A stretch of 64,000 bases of DNA from Euwallacea fornicatus (lineage: Eukaryota > Arthropoda > Insecta > Coleoptera > Curculionidae), in assembly GCF_040115645.1 (NCBI RefSeq), contig NC_089557.1, positions 3,170,501 to 3,234,500 on the forward strand. Direction: 5' to 3'. Under the pieces are notes generated by a model. It was not told the origin of the DNA. It worked only from the letters and a program-made list of their open reading frames with translations, and ran no database searches. Shown here piece by piece: positions 39,261-49,478 of the stretch (its first letter is position 1; every line of letters starts with the position of its first letter). The position numbers and the translations under genes are program-made.

Positions 39261-39532
39261 GTAACATTTTATCCTAATTAGGGTTAACAACAATAAATTA
39301 AAGGCAAAGGGCTTTTCGAAATATTAAAATATGACTCACATCATGATTAAAATTTAACTGTAAAACATATCGGACCCAAAAATGCAAGTAGAAATGCATT
39401 TGAAGTTGATGCGACTATTTGGGGAGGTATCGAAATGAAATAAACACGACGCGATGTTGCCAATTCTCAAAAGATGTCTTTCTTGCATTCGGGTGAAATT
39501 GCTCTATTTACGACACCTGTCGTAAGGAATTT

Positions 39533-39538
39533 TTTATT
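39533..39538 (-). promoter_or_regulatory. Probable poly(A) signal for band 7 terminal exon 3
   Basis: TTTATT on the plus strand (AATAAA on the minus), about 160 nt beyond the stop of the most distal terminal exon. Confidence 0.45.
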
Positions 39539-39699
39539 CAAAATAATGTTTTTAATTATTGGTTAATTTACGAAAGTTGTTTCCCTAATGCCCCCTATAG
39601 CCAATTAAAGCATTAAAATCTAATTAACCACAACACCTAAAGCCAAACCAAACTCATCAGTGGCCCTTTGATCCACTGCCCTTTCGGTAATTCAGAGCA

Positions 39700-39825
39700 T
39701 TACATCATGTTTGCATTGGCATTCGCCTTGGATGCCTCACTGGCTTTCATGAAGTATGTGAGCATGTCGATCGGCAATGGGAACACAATTGTTGAATTCT
39801 TCTCAGCCGAAATCGTATTCAAAGT
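39700..39825 (-). CDS. Band 7 protein: alternative terminal exon 3
   Basis: Acceptor CTCCCTAG is followed by 41 codons and TAA. The peptide starts TLNTISAEKNSTIVFPLPID, the conserved C-terminal end of the stomatin/MEC-2 band 7 domain, and ends in a short Ala/Asn-rich tail (KANANANMM). It joins the core exon ending at 49479 in phase 0. It is nearly identical over its first 27 residues to terminal exon 1 at 44773-44874. This is the most distal of three such exons, so choosing it requires skipping the other two and their poly(A) sites. Confidence 0.9.
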   Translation of the reverse strand, partial: TLNTISAEKNSTIVFPLPIDMLTYFMKASEASKANANANMM

Positions 39826-40497
39826 CTAGGGAGAGAAAATGAAAATTCTTTTAAAGTTCAGCGGTAAATGAGATCAGAAAAGGCGAAGCAATTTTATGGA
39901 GCCTCCAAAAGGGATTTAAGTATTATTGAAACGATTGGTATGCGTTTGAAGTTGAAGACGCTTGTTAACGATATTAAAATGGTTATAAAGTGATTTTCTC
40001 CCGTTATATTCGACAAAACGGCCGATATTCGCCAATCAAATCTATCATCTCGCTCATTCAGCAGTGAAGGAACGGGCATTCCTCCACTACAAAATTGAAC
40101 TAGTAAACATTGGTTTCTGTTTGAAATATTTAAATAATCGTATCTTCGTTTCAATCAGTAGGCCTGATTTCTTGGATTTACCAGACAACTCAATTTGTTG
40201 TCTCACTGAATTCGCACAAGCGCGTGCAAAGAGGTCGCAAAATGTGAGTTTTGGGTTAAGGTCATAATTTAATCTTAGACTTATAAAGAACACATTTCAC
40301 AACTCATCGTATAAAGTTCAATCACATATGCATTGCTACATAAGAAGTTATTCTGCCCTACAAAAATTGGTCAAAATTGTTTTCACATTGGCTCGAATGC
40401 AAGCTCGGACCCGTCGAATCCAACTATGGCGGACTAGTTCGAATGTCCCGTCTGCCTGCTGTTCCCGAAGGAGCAAATTGTCTGTCGCCGTTGTAAT

Positions 40498-40740
40498 CTA
40501 GTCTAAGCAATTCTTCAATATTCTGAACTTCGGTACGATGGCCTCGTTTGTTAAATAACCCCATAAAAAGGTATCTAAAAGATTTAGATCTGCAGATCGC
40601 GTAAGCTCAGTTACTGGTCCACCCCGGCCGATCTGACGTGTCTCGTGTACTTCAGTTAAAAAATTTCGGACATCTAAACGAAAATGTGGAGGTGCCCTAT
40701 CGCGCATAAACCGTGTACGTGCTCGGACCGCCACCGGCAC
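40498..40740 (-). pseudogene. Transposase fragment (catalytic C-terminal part)
   Basis: An 80-codon minus-strand frame contains RDRAPPHFRLDVRNFL, matching the QDGAPPHF catalytic block of insect IS630/Tc1-related transposases, and LNLLDTFLWGYL, matching the SPDLTPLDFFLWG block. Several family-typical residues are changed (the Asp of QDGAPPH is kept as RDRAPPH) and no complete frame exists upstream. It lies in the intron between terminal exons 3 and 2 of the band 7 gene. Confidence 0.75.
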
Positions 40741-43382
40741 ATCGTCAAGGACACGTATGCTAAGGCGATATCCATTAATTCCTCACTGGTGTATACATAA
40801 GCTATTTTTATTAAAAATAATTAAGAATAACCAACTTTTACAGATACAACACTTTCTTAATCAAATTCCCACGAATTGACTGTTTTTCAAATGAACCACA
40901 AACAATTTTCGCAGTTTTTTGACACTTCTTATGTGAAGTGTTAACTTGAATTCAGTCAATAAAGGAACTTTCATTCTTGTCTATCTCGGTAGCTGTAGGA
41001 TGTTCATTAGAATTGGTTTGACAAATGGAGTTCTCATGTGACGGTGCCTATGCAATTGAAGTTTTTCCGATAATTTGTAAAACTCCTTGTATATTATAAC
41101 TTAAGCTTAACTCGGTCGTTGGAGTCAATTGTCGAATCCCAAAAAGACACAAGTTTCAACGATTCCTGTGCGGTTTATGGACTTAACTCAAAATGAACAT
41201 TTTGCGATTTATCCCTCTTTGCACGTGCTTGAACGAATTAACAGTGCATAAACATCGAGATGTTCATCTTCTTCACAGGGAATCGTTGATTATCCGAAAG
41301 TACTTGATTCGGAACATTTTTTTTTTTAATTCGAATTCGTGTCAAATGGTACATCATTAATTTTTAATTTATTTCATTATATCGACATTCGACGACAATT
41401 TATCCGTATTGGAAAGTGATTTTATGATCTGCCGTTGTGTGGCCTTTGAATGTGGGATCTGGGCAAAAAAATTAAAGTGAAGTATTTACAAATTGAATTT
41501 TTAAAGAAGCGCTTTGAGCAATGGTATGGAGCTGATTTGTTTTGCTCAGCCTGTTTATGCCGGCTCGTACGAATGTATGTCCATTGAAAGAGGGCGCACC
41601 TGACAAAAAATTCTCATTTGCCCCTATAATCCTCAAGCTCAACTGGAACACACGATTTTCCACGGTTAAGCACTCAGCCACGTTCCTAGTATTGTCCACG
41701 TTTCCAATTACAGGATATTGGAAAATAACTAGAAGAGGTCAAACACATTTAAACCCTCACGCCCGGGAAAGTATTTGAACAACGCTATGTTAAAATTGGA
41801 ATTACAAAGTATTGATAAAATTGCTTATTAGCAGGAAGTCCGGCCATTTCAAAGCTTTGAACCGACGTTCAAATCTTTAATAAAGCTCCCAACCAACGTC
41901 TTCAAACAAAGCGAAAAACACAAAAAAAAAATACTTACCAATCTCGACTATGTCCAAAGGAATCAATGTAGCTTCAGCAAAGGATAGCCGAATAGTTTTC
42001 TTGTTGAAATACGATTTCTGTGCTATTTGCAGCCTTTTATGGAAGCCTTTGATATAAGATACTCACCCATCCGCAAAATTGAAACCTCTTTGCATATTGC
42101 TTACGGTTCAAAAGCGATAAGGAAAATGTGTAGGCCATTCTTTTGACATGTATATTAAGCGGTAGAAGGTGCTGTATTATTTAAATTTGTGCTGAATAAC
42201 ATTGTACAAGAAAGCAGGTCTATAATACCAAACACTAGAAAGGATTGTAAGGCCCAAGGAGAGAATATTTTGTGTTGAATTGGTGATGGTGCTGCAAAAT
42301 GAAACATATAAATACAATTTTAGAATGATTTAATGGATTTTAATTGTGTACACTTATACAATATGTGCTGAAAGTAGTCTGAATATAAAATAACGTTGAC
42401 GAGCGATATGGGTTCATATGGATGCGTAAGTTTTCAGTTTAAGAACGAATATAAAATTACCTCCTTTTCGGAAGAAGCTTGAGGGTTTTTCCCAATAATA
42501 TTATTGTTTTTTAATAACGCTATCCGTTTAGGTTCAAAGAATATATGACAAACATTCTCTTCTTTTATTCGTCTAATATGCGAAGTTTTGCATCTCTAAA
42601 ACTTCAATATTGGACAAACTCAGTGAAGAATGTGTTACAGCTCGCACACACTACAAAACCTTATATTGCGAGAAAATTTACATCTCAAATGCATTTGGCT
42701 CGTCAACAACAAAGATATATAAAATACACAGTAAATTCGTTTATACCTTATCTTGGAGATAGTACGAGAAAGGGAACATTGATGCAAATAGTACGATAGT
42801 CGTGTCTTATAATGTCATATACTAATATAGTTTTCCACATTTAAATATCCAAACGTATTTAAAAAATATACATACACGCAGAAACTGAACTCTATCTTAC
42901 GATTAAGGTTTGTAAACATTTATATAACCCTTAAAGGGGAGTAGTAAAAAGCTTCTTTTGTGACCTAACTAGAATTTGATTTTTACCAAAAAGTGATGCT
43001 GAAATGTGACTAACCTTTAATTCCAAATTCAATTCCACGTGATTCAAAGAGGAAGATGAAGTTTAAACTTCTGGAAGAGTAGCATTCAGCTGACCCACAA
43101 ATACTCCCTAATAAAACTTCGTTAGTGAGTATTTGTCACCCCACAACTGACCACCAAAAACTCGAGGGACAAGCATGCGAGCCCATATTTAAGGTCAATA
43201 ATCACGAGTTAAACTTATCCACCTTGAAACGGAGCATGCTCGTCTGGCACATAGCAGAAACCATTTACTTGCAACATAAACCGCTTCTGCTAAAGCTTTT
43301 CCTCTGGATCGAAAAGGTCTTTGTCTCAGATGTGTCCCTTTAACTGCAGAAAAGACCTTTGGGAATCGCGGGCGCTTAAAAC

Positions 43383-43535
43383 TTACTGAGCGATTTGGAT
43401 TAAATGTTCTTTGTCCTTATTACTAGGATTAAATAGGTCTAAGTGCTTAAGTTCATCCAGAAATGGAGTACCTAGATCGAGCGGAACCGGAAACACGATG
43501 GTCGAGAATTTGCCGTGGCAGATTTTCGATAAAGT
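43383..43535 (-). CDS. Band 7 protein: alternative terminal exon 2 (divergent)
   Basis: Acceptor TTTTCTAG is followed by 50 codons and TAA. The peptide starts TLSKICHGKFSTIVFPVPLD, clearly homologous to terminal exons 1 and 3 (TLNTIS.EKNSTIVFPLPID) but much diverged before the STIVFP core. It has a longer charged tail (ELKHLDLFNPSNKDKEHLIQ). It is compatible in phase 0 with the core exon at 49479. No clear AATAAA was found just downstream. The coding frame is intact and conserved where it matters, so I read it as a functional alternative rather than a relic. Confidence 0.82.
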   Translation of the reverse strand, partial: TLSKICHGKFSTIVFPVPLDLGTPFLDELKHLDLFNPSNKDKEHLIQIAQ

Positions 43536-44736
43536 CTAGAAAAGAGAAATCCTCTGTTTACTGAAAGATCATCGCAAGGTTAAGGGAAATTGAGACATTC
43601 CTACTTCAGCGGTCGGGAGCGATTTGATATAAGTTACTTAAGATATCTGTTGGTATTAGGAAACGGTAGAATTACGGAGGCGGGAGATGAAGGGGAACAC
43701 GCTCGGAAGAAAAGTCCAGAAATTTTCCAGAACAATGTTAGAACCAATTTTTAAATTCACACATGTAAACTGCCGTATTATCAGGCATTTTCCAGGAAAT
43801 AGACGTAACTACACCATCTAAGCACGACTCCAATCATTTACTCCCCCATTTTCCCTTAACTTTGATGATAAAATCGTATGTTATGTCTTCACGCCATGCT
43901 CTTTATCGTGTAAGTGTAAGCATTGAAGCGAAAGTAACCGATGACCTGATTACCCAATCTCTGGCGATAAACATGGAAACTTCTAAGTTTCGCTACTATT
44001 TAAATACTTGTTGATATATTGATTGCTAAAATTTTCAACACCTCTAAAGAACAACGATCTAATGGCTTTACGTTAATAGCCTAAACAACGCGCTAAAATC
44101 CTTAAAACTGGAACTGTAAAAGCATTTTTCTAGACGTACTCTCTCTCTAGTTGTCAAAAAGGGCAAATCTTAAATACTACTTCGATAATATATAATTAAT
44201 TAACTCTAATTTTTTTTTGGATTTTTCTCGGAGTGTCCACTATGTATAAAAACCTTAACTTCTACTTCAGTGGATGGTTGTCGAGGCTCTTATTTAACTG
44301 CAGAAACCGCTATTTTTCCTGCTTTCAAATTTGGCACATAGTCAACCCAATGCTAAGATACCAGCACAAATAAGTTCTTAAGGCAAATTATTTACACTGG
44401 TAGAGACATCCAGAAGTTTATTCTAACAGTTTGTATGAAAATTTGCATAAAGGTTAGCTTACTTTAATCTCTATGCAACCAACGCATACAATCATAAAAC
44501 AACTGTATATATTTCTGGTTTTTCTTAAAAATATTAATACTAAGTTACCGTTGATATAAATGTCAAATAGGCTCTTAAAAATATTTCATATTGACTAGAG
44601 ATCCCTAAACGAAACAACTGGATTGGTCCACATGAGACTTCTACAACTTCATAATAATATCTTTGAAATCAAATAAGTGTCTGTCTCGTTGCAGAAGTAT
44701 CACAAGGTGCATTTGCTAATCGAACGAATAATTGTA

Positions 44737-44742
44737 TTTATT
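44737..44742 (-). promoter_or_regulatory. Probable poly(A) signal for band 7 terminal exon 1
   Basis: TTTATT on the plus strand (AATAAA on the minus), 30 nt beyond the TAA of terminal exon 1. Confidence 0.5.
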
Positions 44743-44772
44743 TTCAAGTACAAGTAGTAGGTCCTTTGGTCT

Positions 44773-44874
44773 TTACTCCTTCTGTTCCAAGTGCTTCATG
44801 AAATAAGAGAGTATATCGATAGGGAGGGGGAATACGATCGTGGAATTCTTTTCGGTGGAGATCGTATTTAATGT
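44773..44874 (-). CDS. Band 7 protein: alternative terminal exon 1
   Basis: The acceptor TTTTTTTCAAG is followed by 33 codons and TAA. The peptide TLNTISTEKNSTIVFPLPID plus a short tail (ILSYFMKHLEQKE) completes the band 7 domain. It joins the core exon ending at 49479 in phase 0. It is the first terminal exon met by the transcript and has its own close poly(A) signal. Confidence 0.9.
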   Translation of the reverse strand, partial: TLNTISTEKNSTIVFPLPIDILSYFMKHLEQKE

Positions 44875-47800
44875 CTTGAAAAAAATAAAAGTTTCTTTAA
44901 AATTATGTTTGTTGAGGTCAAATGTGTTTCCTAAAATTGTTCGCAATACTAAAATATAGAAAAGTTTATTGTTGGAGGAATAAACTGGAAATAGAGCAAT
45001 CTGTGACCCAATTATTACTGGTGTGACATTCTTTCAGATCATTCAATTTATTGGACACAATTCATTGTATGTTTTAATTGTATTATTATATATTACTCTA
45101 CTTATCCTAACAGAAAATTTGCAACTATATACCATAATTTTCAATTTTTCCCCCAAGTCTATAAATCTTCAACCGTGAGAAGTTTTACATTCTCATATCG
45201 CGGTGGTTAGAATTCGCGCTACATCCCTGGAATCTCAAAAACGGTATAAGGTCTTTTTGCCTTAGGATCGCTATCTTCGATAACCTTTCTATAGCTTCTA
45301 AGGTTGTACTCAAAAATATATTGGAAAGTTAAGTTTACTTTGTGGCCAGTTTTTCCCTTCGGCAATATAACATACAAAACAATTTCCTACGTCACGACAT
45401 TATCATTTATCTTACTCTAAGTAAGAATATGTACATTTTTCTTGTCATTTCAAACCAAATGGTATACAGGGAGAGATAGTTTCAGTGAAATAATAGGAAG
45501 AGAAGCAGATATATTTTTTAAGTTTACCTCTCTGTACCTTTTTTCAAAAATTCGAATTCACGTGTCAAAACTGCAGATGCGAACAATCTGCAACACTGAC
45601 CGATTGAAGAAAAGGATTCGCTCAATAATGGTGATAATAAAATGCACATCCAATCGACAAATAATAAGAAAAGCAAAGTGGAATTAAGTTTGAAAATCTG
45701 TAGTATCTTTTGAAATAACACTTGTAAATCTTTAGATAATCGAGAGCGTCCTCATCTTGGACAGAGTATTATCGCGTATTTAACGTCCAAAAATAATACC
45801 AATTTGCTATATAAACCAACGTTCAATAAGGCTTCCTTTAACAGAAACACAGAGGGTTTGAATTCAATTTAAAAAATGATAAATATTAAATCCCTGCAAA
45901 AAAGGCTAGAAATACTTTAATGGAAATTTCGGAGGTGTTGACGACTATAAAAGGCGCATATGTTTCGCTGGGAAAAAATGCTTTTCAGTTTTTCTATTGG
46001 CGTGCTTACCTCCATGTTAGAAAATGTTTTTTCGGGAAAAGTGGTACGCTACTGTCTTTTCTGAGAATAAAAATTATTCTCGAATTCCCCATTCCATTAT
46101 GGAGAAATAGTCGCTCTCGTGTTTCCAAGTTAAAAAACTAAAATAATTTTAATGGTAACCACAAGGAAGCCTGATTAGATGTTGGTTTATGGAGCAAACT
46201 GACGTTATGTTCGGGCATTCAATGCACTGTTAAAGTTATACAGGTTGACGAAAAACAACCACGCCGTATATAGATCTAACGGAAACAAATATGTCCCTAA
46301 CGCTTTTCGTATCTATAGCAAACGATTGGTTTTCTGATGTAAAGATTGTTCCAGTTAAACATTCAACCGTGTGCATAATTGTATGTTAATATCTTATTTG
46401 CACATTATTATTGTATCCAAAATCCGAGCAAAACGATATAAAATATATCTCGTAATTTATTCTCATTACATATTTTCGGAACACACGCCCTAGTTATCAA
46501 CAACAACAACAACACAATAAATGTAATTATCTCTGACTAAATAGAAAATGAATTTAAAATAAATTTAAATCACAATCAATAAATGTTAATTTGATAAATT
46601 AATTTATCGAAAACGTACTTCAGAGTTTTATCACATTGTTGAACTAGACCAGAAATCCTTTGATATAGGAAATTAAAGAAATTGATCTTTATGTACTTAC
46701 CACCGCCTGTATAAATTTACACTAGAGTAAAGACTTCGTTAAACTCCTAATATAAAGCAGCTGCATTACCGCATGCTCCAGTAATAAGGTTTAACGCAGT
46801 CAAACTATATCAAAGCAGACAATCCAAAACTTCTTTTGCACACGAAACGCAAAATTCTAATAAAATAAATGTTAAAACATTTGCTGCATTTGCCATTTCA
46901 ATGTCCAAAACATTTTTAGTAATATTGTTAAAAACTGCCTCTTTGCTGCCTTGTTGGTAAATTAGCATTACGCGTCAAATTACTCGTTGCTTCACGGAAA
47001 GGTAAACATAAATTAACTTGCACGTCCAGAATTTTCTAGTTATTCATAACGTTGTCCTAAATTACAAACAAAGATGCCAGCGACTTTTGAATATTTAAAA
47101 TTCATTTACATTTTCAAAGACATGTTACTATTACTGCTACTTCTCTTGCTGCTGTTACTTTATAAATCGTTTTAATTATATTGTCATCATGTAAATTTCA
47201 TCCCACCCTGCACAAGGCACATTTTAATTTGCATTTTGTCGTTTGTGCACCAAAAACTAAATTGAGAATAATCATATCGGTTTTGTTTGATGGAAGGGAG
47301 GTATAATCAGGTCACAGATTACCTTTCACAATAGAGTCTGTATTAGTTACAAGATGCGCCATTACAGTTACTATACTATTCTATACTGTACATGCATACA
47401 GGGGCCCAAATGCACTTTCTCTAACAATCCTTCTTCAAGCTCAACTCTATATTAGGCAGCGATAAATTGCTCTATTCATGCGGGCCTGCGCTGGGCGTTT
47501 GACTGAATAGTGTATAATGTATAATAACAAACGCCATTTCAGTTTTGAAATTGCGCCTATTTATCTCCGGTTAACAATGGGAGTGAGGTTTGATGTGGAG
47601 TATAATAATTATCGTGAAATGTTTTCTGACGTGAATAACACAAAAGAGCAAAATGAAGGAGGGCGGTCTTCATTGTTTCATTTGGCATTAATGTATTGGA
47701 AATTCGTGTTGCCTCTGGTTTTTTTGCCTTTCCTCTACGATTGATAGGGAGCCGAAATAACCCGATCTAACCCCAAGAGACCGGAGGCACATCAATTATA

Positions 47801-49478
47801 TCACATATAGGGGCAATTGGTGAATACTGAATACCCACGCCTCTTTTTTGTGCTTCCGGGTGGTTAGTGAAAAAATGCAATTTCCGTGTGATGTGGGTTG
47901 AAACACAGAACTCAAAAATAAAACCGAGTAAATTCCTAATATGGAGATTTTTAGTGAGACTGGCATAAAGAGTAAAAATTAATTATAGGACAATCGCCTC
48001 TCGACTAAATATACCAAATGAAAAAAAATTTTTAAAGTCAAGTCAAATCAGCGGAAAAGAGAAAGAAGAAAAGTGAGAAAAAAAGCAAAAATCAGTTGAG
48101 GATATGGTCCTTTAAAAAATCCTTTAAAAAATCTTAAAAAATTCTGCGAAATTTGGACGAAGTAATGCAGTTCGCATTCTTTGCGTATTGTGAACATACA
48201 GTATTTTTGCATATTTATAATGTAAGAGTCACGCTATTTCGACATGGTTCAAATACGTAATAATTCAATTCTAATCTCAAGAAATGGGCCCCTGAGCATC
48301 TACAACATGATTTAAACCAAGCGAATGGCAATCTCGTTCTTTACTTCTGATTTCCGGGATGTCGAGATGAAATTTTTCAGTGAAACATATATTACCTGTA
48401 GTTAACTCATGCAAACAACGTTGTTACGTTTGGAACTAAATGCGGAATCTCAGAATTTTTGATTTGAAAGGAAATCCGAGGCGTTTTGTTCCTGCTGAGG
48501 AGTTTTTGGCAGGTGCTGGCGAACTTTTCAATGGCATCTTGAACATTTTAAACAGTCAATCGGATATTATACAAATACATATACAGTGTAGTTTTATATT
48601 TTTAATCTTTATTCAGATTCAATTTGCTCTCAGTCCGTGTAAACTAGAAATTCAAAGATTTGTTCCACTGTCGTTGAAGGTTTACCAATTGCAATCGCAT
48701 TTGCGAGTGGCATTTTAAATTCGACCCGAAACAAAACCGCTTTCGGACATTGAACAACGGTGCTCGCGATAAAATTAGATTTCCCTAAACAATGCACTTT
48801 ACAAAGGGAGGGATTTAATGGGCAATCTTGGCAAACATCCATGAAACAGCACCCCTTCTCTTTCTTTATCGGTGGAACGTTTCCTTGGAGATAAATGATA
48901 GAATTTCCCGCACTAAAGGTAAACGAGAGCCGACTTGAGACGGACGTGGGGTTGTTAATGAAATACTGATGTATTGGGATTTTAACCTTTGCCAGATCAG
49001 AGATTTCGATGCTTATTTATGGTTAAGAGAAGTCGAGTGTTTATTTGGTTCAGCATCAAGACGTATAGTCGTCCCTAATCTAAATCGAACACTGGATTCC
49101 CAATGACTTTCAATGTCACAGACAATATTTCCTATTGCCTCCCCGATAACTAGAAAACTTTCCATTGGGAAATGCAAATACGGGAAACATCTAGAAATTT
49201 TAAATTTAAATATCTCGTGCAATCGATGGAAAACTGCAGGCGATAGCATTTGCTTTTCTCTTCAAAGTTTTACCGCCTCTGAAGTTTTTCTACTTACAAA
49301 ACTATCACATTTATGTCATATACATTTTAGTTTTATTATTAAGTGCACAAACGCTACCGTTATGGAAGAAAACCAATCTATGAAATACAAATATACAAAG
49401 CCCAATTTGCAAGAAAACAGTCGTATTAAAAAGCAAGAAAAGTATTGGAAAACCACATGCAGCATGCGAGATACGTAC
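44875..49478 (-). other. Band 7 intron before the terminal exons
   Basis: About 4.6 kb without a supported exon. It contains the inverted-repeat transposon copy at 45770-46240 and a short CAA tract near 46499. The first 168 nt after the donor (49478 down to 49311) stay open in frame with the core exon. Confidence 0.6.
45770..46240 (-). mobile_element. Short inverted-repeat transposon, copy 2 (same family as 8610-9250)
   Basis: The left end (45771-45842) holds GCGTATTTAACGTCCAAAAA and GCTATATAAACCAACGTTCA. The right end (46150-46236) reverse-complements to a diverged version of the same sequence (about 70-75% by eye). Interior blocks at 45840-45930 and 45938-46020 are reverse complements of blocks in the element at 8610-9250. 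No coding capacity was recognised. Confidence 0.65.

Larger units (their letters stand above)
24320..39532. other. Gene-poor intergenic region
   Basis: About 15 kb with no exon I can support. Open frames are short and without recognisable domains (for example near 27640-27920, 29410-29780 and 34670-34980). Features inside it are a three-copy motif at 30165-30525, a decayed Tc1 transposase at 36690-37160 and a deleted transposon at 38651-39260. Some GC-richer islands (25870-26030, 27240-27340, 29300-29880) could be conserved regulatory DNA, but the sequence alone does not show it. The promoter of the minus-strand CUB gene must lie just above 24319. Confidence 0.6.
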
